NCBI GenBank assembly: GCA_037953745.1
Contig: JBAKBP010003136.1
Location: 96,057 to 160,056, forward strand
DNA: 64,000 nt
Source of the DNA: Lithodes maja
Lineage: Eukaryota > Arthropoda > Malacostraca > Decapoda > Lithodidae
Direction of reading: 5' to 3'
Shown: positions 1 to 8,963 of the stretch, in pieces
Position numbering within the stretch: position 1 is the stretch's first letter
How the letters are laid out: the number at the start of each line of letters is the position of its first letter
Translations under genes and position numbers: made by a program
Notes under the pieces: model-generated
What the model saw: the letters and a program-made list of their open reading frames with translations, nothing else
Told to the model about the DNA's origin: nothing
Databases searched by the model: none

Positions 1-1944
1 TGTGCTAGAGTAACTGAACAAAAAGCAATAGCCTACAATGCATACACAAGATCAAAAACACATGAAGCCTTTAATTACTTTAGAAACATCAGAAATCATG
101 CCAAAACTGTATTAAACCTAACTAAATCAAACTTTCTCCACAAGCAGGCAAATAAACTTCTAAATAATCCAAATGATAACAAAATATTTTGGTCTACTCT
201 TAACTCATTTAAATCCAACTTCACTACTGCTTCATCCATTCCACCATTAAAATATCCGACTGGCAATCTTGTAAGTGACCCACGAGGTAAAGCTAACCTT
301 CTTGCGGATATTTTCTCCACCAACTCAACCTTAGATGAAATAAATCAAGATGTCCCTGTACTTAATTTTAATTCGCCTGAAATTCCCTCACTTAAGATCC
401 ACACCAGACATGTCAAAACTATTTTGCAGAATCTCTCGGTAGATAAGGCTCCTGGTCCAGATGAAATTCCTCCAATAGTACTTAAGAATTGCTCCTTGGT
501 GCTCGCTCCTGTATTGGCAAAAATTTTCCGTCTGTGTACTCATACCTCATGCTTCCCAGTACCCTGGAAAGAAGCAAACATCCATCCAGTTCCTAAAAAA
601 GGTGCCTCTTCAGATCCATCAAACTACAGACCAATAGCTATAACTTCCACTCTTGGTAAAGTCTTTGAAATTATATTAAATAATCACATAATTAAGCATC
701 TTGAGAATAATAAATTAATCAGTGATAGGCAATATGGTTTTAGACGATGTCGATCAACTGCAGACATGCTTTGCCTTCTTACGCATCAAATCAACCAAGC
801 TACAGACCAACATGGTGAAACACATACAATAGCACTGGATATATCAAAGGCATTTGATAGAGTCTGGCATCAATCCTTATTGTCGAAGATGTCACACTAC
901 GGCCTTGCATCATTAGTTCCACTAATTTCTTCTTATCTTCATAACAGAAAAATACGTGTAATGGTAGATGGCCTTTATTCTCAATTTCACTCAATAAATG
1001 CTGGTGTTCCCCAGGGATCAGTTTTGGCCCCAATTCTGTTCCTCATTCATATCAATGATCTCATATCTACCACTCATAATCCAATACATTCCTACGCAGA
1101 TGACTCAACACTCCACAGTTCCTTCACATTTACCAATTCTTTCACCCAACCCGATCTTATAAATTCAAAAATAAACACTGCAATTTCTCTGAACCAGGAC
1201 CTTTCTAGAATTAATGGATGGGGACAAAAGAATCTAGTTTCCTTTAATGCACAGAAAACCAAGTACATTCAATTTTCTAGCCGACAGAATCTCACTGACT
1301 CCCATATATTTTTTAATGATGTAAATATTCCCCCTTCCCCTAGTATTGACATTCTCGGTGTAACATTAACTACTAACTTGAGCTGGACACATTATGTTAG
1401 AAGCATTGCTAAGAATGCCTCTAAAAAACTGGGACTCCTGTACAGAGATCGAGAATTCTTCACTGACGAGCAGTTGGCCGTGATATATAAAAGTCATGTG
1501 CGTTCTCAGATGGATTACTGTTCACCTCTGTGGGGTGGAAGTGGAGTGGTTGCATTGAGGCAGTTGGACAATATTCAAAATAAAGCTATTAGATTAATCA
1601 ATAACCCTGCAATCACACAGGACCTTCCTACATTATCCATACGAAGAAACGTTGCATCCCTTGCATTATTCTACAGATATTTTCACAGCAATTGTTCCGA
1701 GGAACTTGCTTCAATTGTGCCGCCTCTCCACATCTTTCCCCGTAGAACTAGGGCAGCTGAGAGCGCCCATGAATTTACACTTTCTCCTCCACAATGCAGA
1801 ACTTCTGCTTATCAGAATTAATTTATCCCCAGAGCTACTACTCTTTGGAATTCACTTCCCTCGAATTGCTTTCCACAAACTTACAATCTACAAATGTTTA
1901 AATCCAGTTGTTACAAACATTTTATGAAAGGAGGATGCCTTTAG
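1..1944 (+). pseudogene. LINE reverse transcriptase, C-terminal part, one nonsense codon
   Basis: Reverse transcriptase of a Jockey-superfamily LINE, which would copy the element's RNA at a nicked target site. The frame is open from base 1, so the N-terminus (endonuclease) is off the window. Visible RT landmarks are DKAPGPDEIPP near 445, PKKGA near 595, YRPIA near 625, the ALDISKAFD block near 833, GVPQGSVLAP near 1003 and the catalytic YADD near 1096. A TAA at 1819-1821 stops the frame. The same frame then continues after it with the usual C-terminal tail (FIPRATTLWNSLP) to a second stop at 1942-1944. I therefore read 1819 as a nonsense mutation in an otherwise intact frame. Clade assignment (Jockey or close relative) is from motif recall, not alignment. 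Confidence 0.85.
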
Positions 1945-1996
1945 GCACATGGACCTTTTTGTTTTATCTGTGTTTTTCCTTCCTCCGTTCATTGTC

Positions 1997-2000
<4 letters not shown>

Positions 2001-2043
<43 letters not shown>
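2001..2043 (+). repeat. LINE poly(A) tail
   Basis: Forty-three consecutive A following the LINE 3' UTR. It marks the 3' end of the Jockey-like element and the junction with the BEL/Pao fragment. Confidence 0.9.
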
Positions 2044-2045
<2 letters not shown>

Positions 2046-2775
2046 AGAGACCACTTCAACAGTACTTGCACCAATTCCTACATCAAACCCTGTAAGTATT
2101 GCAAGGGGAAACATTGGTTTTCCCTTTGTACCCAGTCTGATCGGCACGACGGCAGAGAAAAAGAGAGAACCACCAAAGAGTCACATGATAAAAATAAAAG
2201 CGAGAGTAATAAAATATCTGCTATGTCCATTGCTTCTAGAGAGTGTCAAATGCTTCCTACTATAATGCTGCCAGTGGTGGGGAGTAATAATAAGCATGTA
2301 ATGACGCATACCTTACTCGACCAGTGCTCACAGAGGTCACCGTTCTGCGGTCATCATTGCCACAGCTCAAGTGTACCAGCAAGGGTCAAGAGAATTTGTG
2401 TCTCCATGGTTTCACTGGTGAAGTAGATTCCAGTGACTACGATATAGTGGAGATTTCATATGTCTATAGAAGGAAGATATGTCCCATCAAGGCTGTTGTG
2501 GTTAACAAACTTCCTAGTTTCTATGTGGCATCAGAGATTCAACCACAATTGAAATATCTCAGAAGCAAGGGTTTTAAACTGGCTGATGATCAACTCTCTA
2601 CTAACAATGGAATTATGCTACTGATCGGAGCTGATTATTACTACGACCTGGTTCACCCTGGATATCGGCGGGTAGATAAGCTGATATTGCTCCCCACCAT
2701 ACAAGGGTATGCCATTTCTGGATCCTATGCAACTTCATCTCAAGACACAAAGGTGGAGGTAGTTACGGTCCTTAA
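2044..2775 (+). pseudogene. BEL/Pao gag zinc knuckle and Pao retropepsin (broken)
   Basis: End of Gag and the aspartic protease of a BEL/Pao polyprotein. A CX2CX3HX4C zinc knuckle (KPCKYCKGKH...C) is read from about 2085. The protease follows, with the LLDQCSQ region near 2315 and the later LLIGADYYYDLV block near 2625, which resembles the DUF1758 (Pao peptidase) family. A frameshift lies near 2320-2345, because the first part and the rest read in different frames. The frame runs into the MITE at 2776 and resumes in register at 3412 once the MITE and one TTAA are removed. The zinc knuckle and the GADYY block make the family call firm. Confidence 0.8.
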
Positions 2776-3407
2776 CCCGGGAACTGCGGGGAGTCTCTTA
2801 AGAGTTCCCCCGGCGGACTGCGGGGAGACTCTTATGAGTGAGTGAAAAAAAAAAATCAACTTTTGACATCGAAAAAAACAAAAAAAAAATTTTTTTTATT
2901 TTTTTATTTTTTTATGTTTTTTTTGGCCCCTGGGCCATGCAAAATCTCAGTCCTCTACCTCCCCTCCTTCCCCACTTTCCTCCTCTCCTTCAGTTATCAC
3001 CTATTTTCCCTGTTATTCCCTTATTCTGAGGTATATTTTCGTGCTAACATTAGCGAGTTGCAAGCAGGGTGTTGTCATCACTGATGGCAAGCGAGTGCAA
3101 GAGAGAGAGAGAGAGTATCGATCGACTGTGTCTCAGTGGCCTTGGGGGAAATTGGCGGGAAAGCAGGTTGCCTCACCCATACATTATACAACTCGCGGGC
3201 TATATCTCCGATTTTGACCATCCAAACGCTGTTTTCACTCGTTTTATTGTTGTTTCAGGTTAATACCTTTATAATCAACCCATAATAGGCGCATATGGAT
3301 AAGTATTAATGCTATTAATGGCACAATGCATATTTTAGTGACGGAAACACCTCAAATACGTCAGCACAGGGGGACGTTTCCAATTACCCCCATGCGCACT
3401 TCAGAGG
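2776..3407. mobile_element. TTAA MITE, piggyBac-like, family B, copy 1
   Basis: A 632-bp element with no credible ORF, flanked by TTAA at 2772-2775 and 3408-3411. Its ends are CCCGGGAACTGCGGG on the left and, reverse-complemented, CCTCTGAAGTGCG on the right, an imperfect inverted repeat. The left end carries two subterminal repeats (GACTGCGGGGAG-type, near 2782 and 2816). A T/A-rich tract follows at 2847-2925. A second copy with the same ends lies at 62755-63382. TTAA duplication and CCC termini are typical of piggyBac-type elements. Confidence 0.85.
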
Positions 3408-3411
3408 TTAA

Positions 3412-4377
3412 GGTAGCAGTAAGCCCCATAGACAAATACGTTAGGTCTACTGTACCTGATAATCCATGCACTGATATAGACAAACTTAGATAATATTGGA
3501 ATTGACCCACATGAACTTGATCGGGAGTCCAAGCTAGCATTGAGCTCGTACGAAGAAACTGTAACATATGATTCTGGCAGGGGTCAGTATGTGGTAAGGC
3601 TCCCTTGGAATGATAATAAGAGTAAATTATCTACAAATTTCCATCTAGCACTTAGTAGATTACGTGGCCTTCAGAAGCAGTTTGTCAAGGATCCAAATTA
3701 TTGCGGCAGTACTAAACGAGCAGGTACAACGTGGATTTGTTGAAAGAGTAGATCCTAGTGAGTATGGGGATAACATTCATTACCTTGCTCACCATGAGAT
3801 AAAAAAGGACAGTTCCACCACTCCTGTTCGTATTGTATATGACTGCTCAGCTAAATCCAGTGTTCGCTCCTATAGCCTGAATGATTGTCTGTACACGGGT
3901 CCATCCCTGGTCTCTGATCTTGCGCAAATTATGTTACGCTTCAGATGTCATAAATTTGCATGGGACGCCGATATTGAGAAGGTCTTCCTGATGCTTCAAC
4001 TCCATCGTGAAGACAGGGACTCGACAAGATTTTTATGGCTACGGGACCCGATGGATCTAGATTCAGAGTATCTGGTCTACAGATTCAGAGTCGTCTTATT
4101 CGGAGCGACCTGTTCCCAGTTCCTTCTCAATGCTACTATCTTGCGACATCTTGAGGAGGCTGGACTAGCTCCTGACTTCAAGAATGAGATCAAGCGAGGG
4201 ATCTATGTGGACAATCTTCAAGGCACTGGAGACGATGAAGATTTATTGCTCAAGAGATGCTGGGAGATCCGCGACATATTTGCCAAGGCTCATTTATACT
4301 TGAGAGAATGAGCCACTAATAGTGATCTTATGAATGGTCAATTTGCTTCTGACGGTGTAGCTACTGGGAATAATGAG
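3412..4377 (+). pseudogene. BEL/Pao reverse transcriptase, N-terminal part (broken)
   Basis: This continues the BEL/Pao polyprotein after the MITE. It includes the RLPW block before RT (near 3600) and then Pao-type RT sequence from about 3735: VRIVYDCSAKSS, SLNDCLYTGPSL, a palm block at 3960 and IKRGIYVDNLQGT near 4190. The catalytic box reads YVDN where most reverse transcriptases have YXDD, so the second Asp is replaced. Whether that is a family variant or decay I cannot tell. Defects are a one-base frameshift near 3488, another shift near 3700 between the RLPW and RT parts, and a TGA at 4309-4311 where the usual tail has Trp (RE-W-ATNS). DIRS-1 interrupts it at 4378. RNase H and integrase are absent. 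Confidence 0.8.
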
Positions 4378-4383
4378 ATTTGT

Positions 4384-4677
4384 TAGTAGTCTTGGAAAAT
4401 CCAACGTCAAGGCTATTAACCTAATTGCAATGACGACTTGTCTATTTTGACTGCTATGTCGTCATTCCAACCGCGGTTAAAAGAAAACGTCTAGAGTCTA
4501 CTCCTTATCTTGCTCTAGGAGACGTTGTACATTAACCAAAACTACCACCGAAGGTGAAAAAAGCATAGAAGAGAAGAAAAAGGGGTTTACCTTAGTTACC
4601 GCTCAAGGCCCATCCCGTGTTCCGTCATGCGCCGATCCCTGTCGAACGTGCGCATAAGCGACCCTCTCTTGTTATCA
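4384..4677 (+). repeat. DIRS-1 left inverted terminal repeat
   Basis: About 294 bp, nearly identical to the reverse complement of 12458-12752. Only scattered single-base differences are seen by eye, for example an extra A in the run after CCGCGGTT on the right. It starts TAGTAGTCTTGG and ends CTTGTTATCA. The pairing of inverted ends is needed for the DIRS circularisation route. Confidence 0.92.
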
Positions 4678-6098
4678 TTTTTTCACGCGTCGCCATTGTT
4701 GAAGTCCGCTTTTGTTGTGCTCCTTCAATTCACCCTGTTTTAGGTTCGTTTCGGCTTTTCTGGCCTTCTTTTTGCTAGACAGATGTTACGTGATCTAGGA
4801 CACACCTAAATGGGCTCCTCAGTGTGTTTAATGGAGACGCGTGTGGAAATAGCTACCGAAGGTACGGGGGCGCTTGGCGTTCCCCGTCTCTATGTTTTCA
4901 TTCTTTCTTTTTTCATCTTCTTTTTTCCTGTTAGTCTGGGCATAGTTTAGCTTTTAGCTTCAATTAGCCTAGCTTGTTTATCATTCAGGAATTGCTATGC
5001 CCCTATGAGTTCTCATTTTTTCATAGCCTAGGTGTACAGTTGGTTCACAATCTGAGATTTCGTGGTGGCGGTGCTGTTTGTAGTGTTTGTGTCACCCGCA
5101 TAACTAGCGTTATTCCCGAGTACCCCCTTTCGAGCCTTCACTGTGTCTCAAGGGCCTGGGCGCTTAGTGGTTCGTGATACCCAGGGGTACCCCACGGGGG
5201 CCTCTCCCTCACTCCACAGGGTTTTTCGCCCCTGACACATTCTCTACTCGCGGCTAGGCCACCCTTTTTCTCACCAGTTTCATTACTGGTTTTTTGTGTT
5301 CCCTTCCTGTTTTCACCTCCATCCTTTCATAACTTTTGCCCAATCCTGGGGTACCCCACGGGGGCCCCTGTTGTGCCAAACCACCCAACCTGCCACTTCT
5401 CCTCATGGGCTTTGCTCTATCTCTGTGGGTTGGGTGGTTCCCAGGGGATGTGCCTCCTCTCCCCTGGTGTGTCTTCCTTGCCTCTCCCTTGACCGGTCGA
5501 GTCAGGATATTATCAAGGAAGACACTGCTCAGCTAGATGGTCATCGTCGCTTGGAGTTCATAAGGAGTTGACGCTTGTTTGCGGGCCTTTTTTGGTTTTC
5601 CTAGACGCCCCTCTCGCTTGTTCGGCACCGGGCCCTCTTGGCCGGTCCCGCAAATTTGCGGAGTGCTCGATTCGGCCCTCTGGGTCGTTTCGGCTCCCCG
5701 CAAATTTGCGGAGATCGCTGGGGGGTCGCGTGGCGATGTGGGAGGTTTGTGTCGGTACGGATCTACCTCCATTGGCCCCTCAAATTTGCGGTTATAGTTG
5801 GCTTTCACTGTTGACCCTTTTTTGTGTCATATTGTTGCCTGTTACTATATTGGTGTCTACACTTTATGGTGTTAGGGCCCTGCATGTGAGGTGTTGAGTG
5901 GTGTTTAACACTTTCTCCATCTTTGCAGGTTCAGCTTGTGCTCTTAGGCATCGCCCGCCCTCATCGCCTCCCTCGGTGTTCCCGGTTTCGAGTGAGTACG
6001 CCTTCCAGTTTGCATGTGTCTTCTTGTTTACCCATGCTCATTCCCTGGTTTTTATTGGACATTCTCTTCGCTGACTCCGTCACCGTGCTGCTTATGCT
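4678..6098 (+). other. DIRS-1 5' untranslated region
   Basis: About 1.4 kb between the left ITR and the gag start, with no supported gene. It is T/C-rich, with G/C-rich stretches. It repeats the phrase GGGTACCCCACGGGGGCC (near 5184 and 5349) and holds three copies of a palindrome (separate entry). Confidence 0.7.
5648..5791. promoter_or_regulatory. Triple palindrome CCGCAAATTTGCGG in the DIRS leader
   Basis: The perfect 14-bp palindrome CCGCAAATTTGCGG occurs at 5648-5661 and 5698-5711. A third copy with a damaged left arm lies at 5778-5791. All are within 150 bp upstream of gag. Perfect dyads repeated in a leader suggest a protein-binding site or RNA hairpin. The function is inference. Confidence 0.5.
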
Positions 6099-8963
6099 GT
6101 GTGTTCTTCCATTGCAGGTGTGATGCCTTGCTTTCGCCAGGGCTGTGGCTCCCCATGTTTAGAGTGCCACAGGTCCTGCCTCCACCACTCCCAATGTGTG
6201 TCCTCTACGGCCTACCTCCCTGCGCTGTGTGGCCCGTGCATGGACATGGTAGATGTTGTGGACCATCACCCTGGTTCATCTGACGCGGCGGCGGCCTCGG
6301 CATCCCTTCAGTCCTTGTGGGCGGTGGTCTCCCACCACATTCGAACTGTGGGCCATCGCTCCCCGGCTTTTGTGGATGACCGGATCCGTGTGGCCCTGGG
6401 CATCCCTGACCCGTCTGGGGGCCGTTTACCTGGCCCTCTTCCTGCTCGGGCCCTTCTTCCTGGGTCCCGTGATCGGTCGCCGCATCGTCGGGAGGATCCT
6501 CAGCTCCGTCCACGCTCTCGCTCTCCTCGTCGTCCGTCCTCTACTGCCCCTCCTCGTCCTCCTGCTGGCCTTGACTCCGGCCATCGCCCTCGTCATGGTT
6601 CTCGCCCTGAGGCCAGGGTTAGCGTCTCTGCCCCTGTACGCCCTCCCCTGGCCTCTCCGGATCGGGGCTCTACTACTTTCCGCCCGCTTCCCCTGCACAT
6701 GAGGCGTCCTCTTCATGTGTCCTCCACGCGGGCGGAAGTCCATACTGTAGCTGGCCCTCTGCTCCCTCCTCCTACTCTGTCCAGGGGGGAGCGCCAGGTT
6801 GTCGTTGCTTCTCCTCCTACTTCTCCTGCTTCTGTGCCTCTTCTTCCTTCGCGGTCTCGTCCCAAGGTGGTGGTCCCTCCCTCCTCCTCCTCGGTGTCGG
6901 GCCGCCCTGTTCTCTCAGCCCCGGGGATCCTTGCTCTGTTTCCCCCCGCGGCTCCTTCTGACCTCCTTTCACCCGGCCAGCCTTCCCACTCCCGTCATCC
7001 TACTCCTCTTCCTTCTTCGATACCTGATCTTCGACTTCCGGCTCCCCGAGTGGGTACCCCGCCGCTTGACTCGGTAGAGTATAGCGAAGTTTCGGGGTCC
7101 CCTTTCTCGGGGGCTGACGTGTCGCTGGAAGAGGGGGATGATGATGTTTCCCCCTCGGGCGTTAGTGAGCGGGGGCGAGACCCTCTGGGACGCCACGGCA
7201 GTCGTCGCTCGCCTTCTTTGGGCCGCGACGCTGCTGTTTCGTGTCATGGGTCTCGCTCTCGCTCACGCTCGCCCCTGCGGGCCGAACAATCTTCGGGGGG
7301 GTCGCCTCTCTCGGATCGATTTTCGGCTCTGCAGGGGTGGGTTGTGTCACACTTCGACGCGCGATTGGAGGCGATGCAGGAATCCCTCTTGTCGCGCTTC
7401 TTGGAGGTGACACAACCTCAGCGCCTCACCCAACCTACCCCTGCTTTGGTCCCCCTCCCCTCTGCGGTGGACCACATTCCCTCTCGCCCTGCTTCTCCTC
7501 CTGCCCGGTCGTCGGATAGCACTGCTCCTGCCCTGGCTCAGGTGGTTCCCCCTGCTGTTTCCCATGCGGGGGTCCTCCGTCTGCTAGGGCAGGGTCCGCG
7601 CTTGCCCCCCATCCAGAAGGCCAAGGTCCCGTCGAGGACTATGCCTCTCCTCTATGGCTCCTTGGCTGTTTGGAAGGGGGTGCAGGCCTCCCACCCGGAG
7701 CGTGCTACCGATTTACCGTCCGGTGAGAGGGCTCTACCTTTGGGCTGGTCGGTCCAAATCAATGATAAGATGCAGTTTAGGGCGTTCAGGGTGGATGGTC
7801 AGGTGGCCGACGTGGAGGTGCGGGCTTACCCGACGAGGACTGACCTTCAGTACTTCTCGGTCAAGCCCAAGCCCCCGTCTGCTCCTCGGACTAAGCTCTG
7901 GTCAGACTTCAGCCGCCAGGACATCCTTCAAGATGTTCAGTCCCTCGCTGTTTTGACGGGACTGTCCTCCTATGGGACAGGTTTGAGCGACGATGGTAAG
8001 CCTGGCTTAGCCATCGTCCTTGATAATCCTCTCCCATTGGAGGCCTGGTTTGCTGAGGCCTTAGAATTTGCTAACCGTTCCGTCGACAGATCGGTTTCAG
8101 TCCCTCCCCCAGAGTCGTCACTGCTTTTGCCTCCTCTTGTGTCTGTCGCCGGATTGGATGGCAAGTTCTGGTCCTGGATTAGCGCTCCCAAACTTGAAAT
8201 TTGTGCTATTGCTAACCCGTTCTTTTCCCACCCAGATAAGTCCTCTGTCGACAGGGATTTTACCTTGCGGCAGAGGGTGGCGAACTTATTTTCTTGTTTT
8301 TTAGGTTCCCTCCAGACCTCTGTTCACCACCTGCGACTTATCGAGGCGACTGCACCTGGCGATCTTCGCGAGGGTTTGGACCACGTTAGGCGGATCCACG
8401 TTCAGCTCGCGGTGTCTTTGGTTCCCGAGCTGAAGGCGGTTTTGTGCGAGGCTACTCGACAACGCCAAACGGTAAGGTCCTCGTTCTGCCGGAAGGCCCC
8501 TTTGGATATTCGTCAGGGTTTGTTATACTCTTGAGTTATATACATCGGGGCTGTTCGCGCAGGATGCTTGGGAACGCTACGCTTCTCTGTCAGCGGACCC
8601 TGCTTACGACACGCAAAGACGCGCTGTGTCGCGACCAGGGTCTTCGCAGTCCCGTCCTTCTGCCGGTCCTCCTCGGAGTGCTGGTGCCGCTGCTGCTGCC
8701 AAGAAAGGGCGCAGGAAAGGGAAGTTGCCGGCTAGAGCGTCGGTTCCGCCTCGCACTTCTGCTCCTGCTCCCTTTCATCCCCGCCGAGAAGGGGCTGGCC
8801 AGCCTTCCACTTCCGGCCGCACTTCGACGGGGTCCGACGCACGACGGACAGGGGATGGGGTGTCCCGCCCTTTTCGGCGAGGTGGGGGGGTAGAGGTGGT
8901 CAACGAGGGTCTTATGACCGCAAGGACCGTACCGGGGGACCCTCCACGTCAAAAAATGTGTAG
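6099..8963 (+). pseudogene. DIRS-1 Gag, two compensating indels
   Basis: Putative Gag of the DIRS element, which would package its RNA. The first 811 codons (6099-8534) are open. The N-terminus has a Cys/His-rich stretch (about residues 4-50). A long Pro/Ser/Arg-rich region follows to about residue 480. A conserved C-terminal half (from about residue 500) aligns by eye with the Gag of DIRS-2: VPSRTMPLLYG, LWSDFSRQDIL, SAPKLE, VDRDFTLRQR and CRKAPLDIR blocks. Compared with DIRS-2, one base is inserted at about 8515-8535, giving a premature TGA at 8532-8534. A base is missing from the G-run near 8884-8890, which returns the frame to a Gly/Arg-rich tail and a stop at 8961-8963. The start at 6099 is the first Met of the long frame and is not proven. 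Confidence 0.7.

Larger units (their letters stand above)
1..2043 (+). mobile_element. Jockey-like LINE, 3' part
   Basis: A non-LTR retrotransposon whose 5' part lies outside the window. It consists of an open reverse transcriptase frame from base 1, a short 3' UTR and a pure run of 43 A at 2001-2043. It abuts BEL/Pao coding sequence at 2044, so it most likely inserted into that element. The target-site duplication cannot be checked because the left flank is missing. The long unbroken poly(A) argues for a fairly recent insertion. Confidence 0.85.
2044..4377 (+). mobile_element. BEL/Pao LTR retrotransposon fragment
   Basis: The internal part of a BEL/Pao element: end of gag, retropepsin and the first part of RT. 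No LTR is seen. It is bounded on the left by the LINE poly(A), split by a TTAA MITE (2776-3407) and cut on the right by DIRS-1 at 4378. Several frameshifts and stops show that it is dead and older than all three insertions. Confidence 0.85.

Noticed and set aside
2847..2925. Poly(A)/poly(T) as a LINE tail
   Set aside because: The same A/T tract occurs at the same place in both family B MITE copies, so it is part of that element.
6205..6743. Minus-strand genes opposite DIRS-1 gag
   Set aside because: They are GC-rich, Arg/Pro-rich shadow frames of gag with no recognisable domain.
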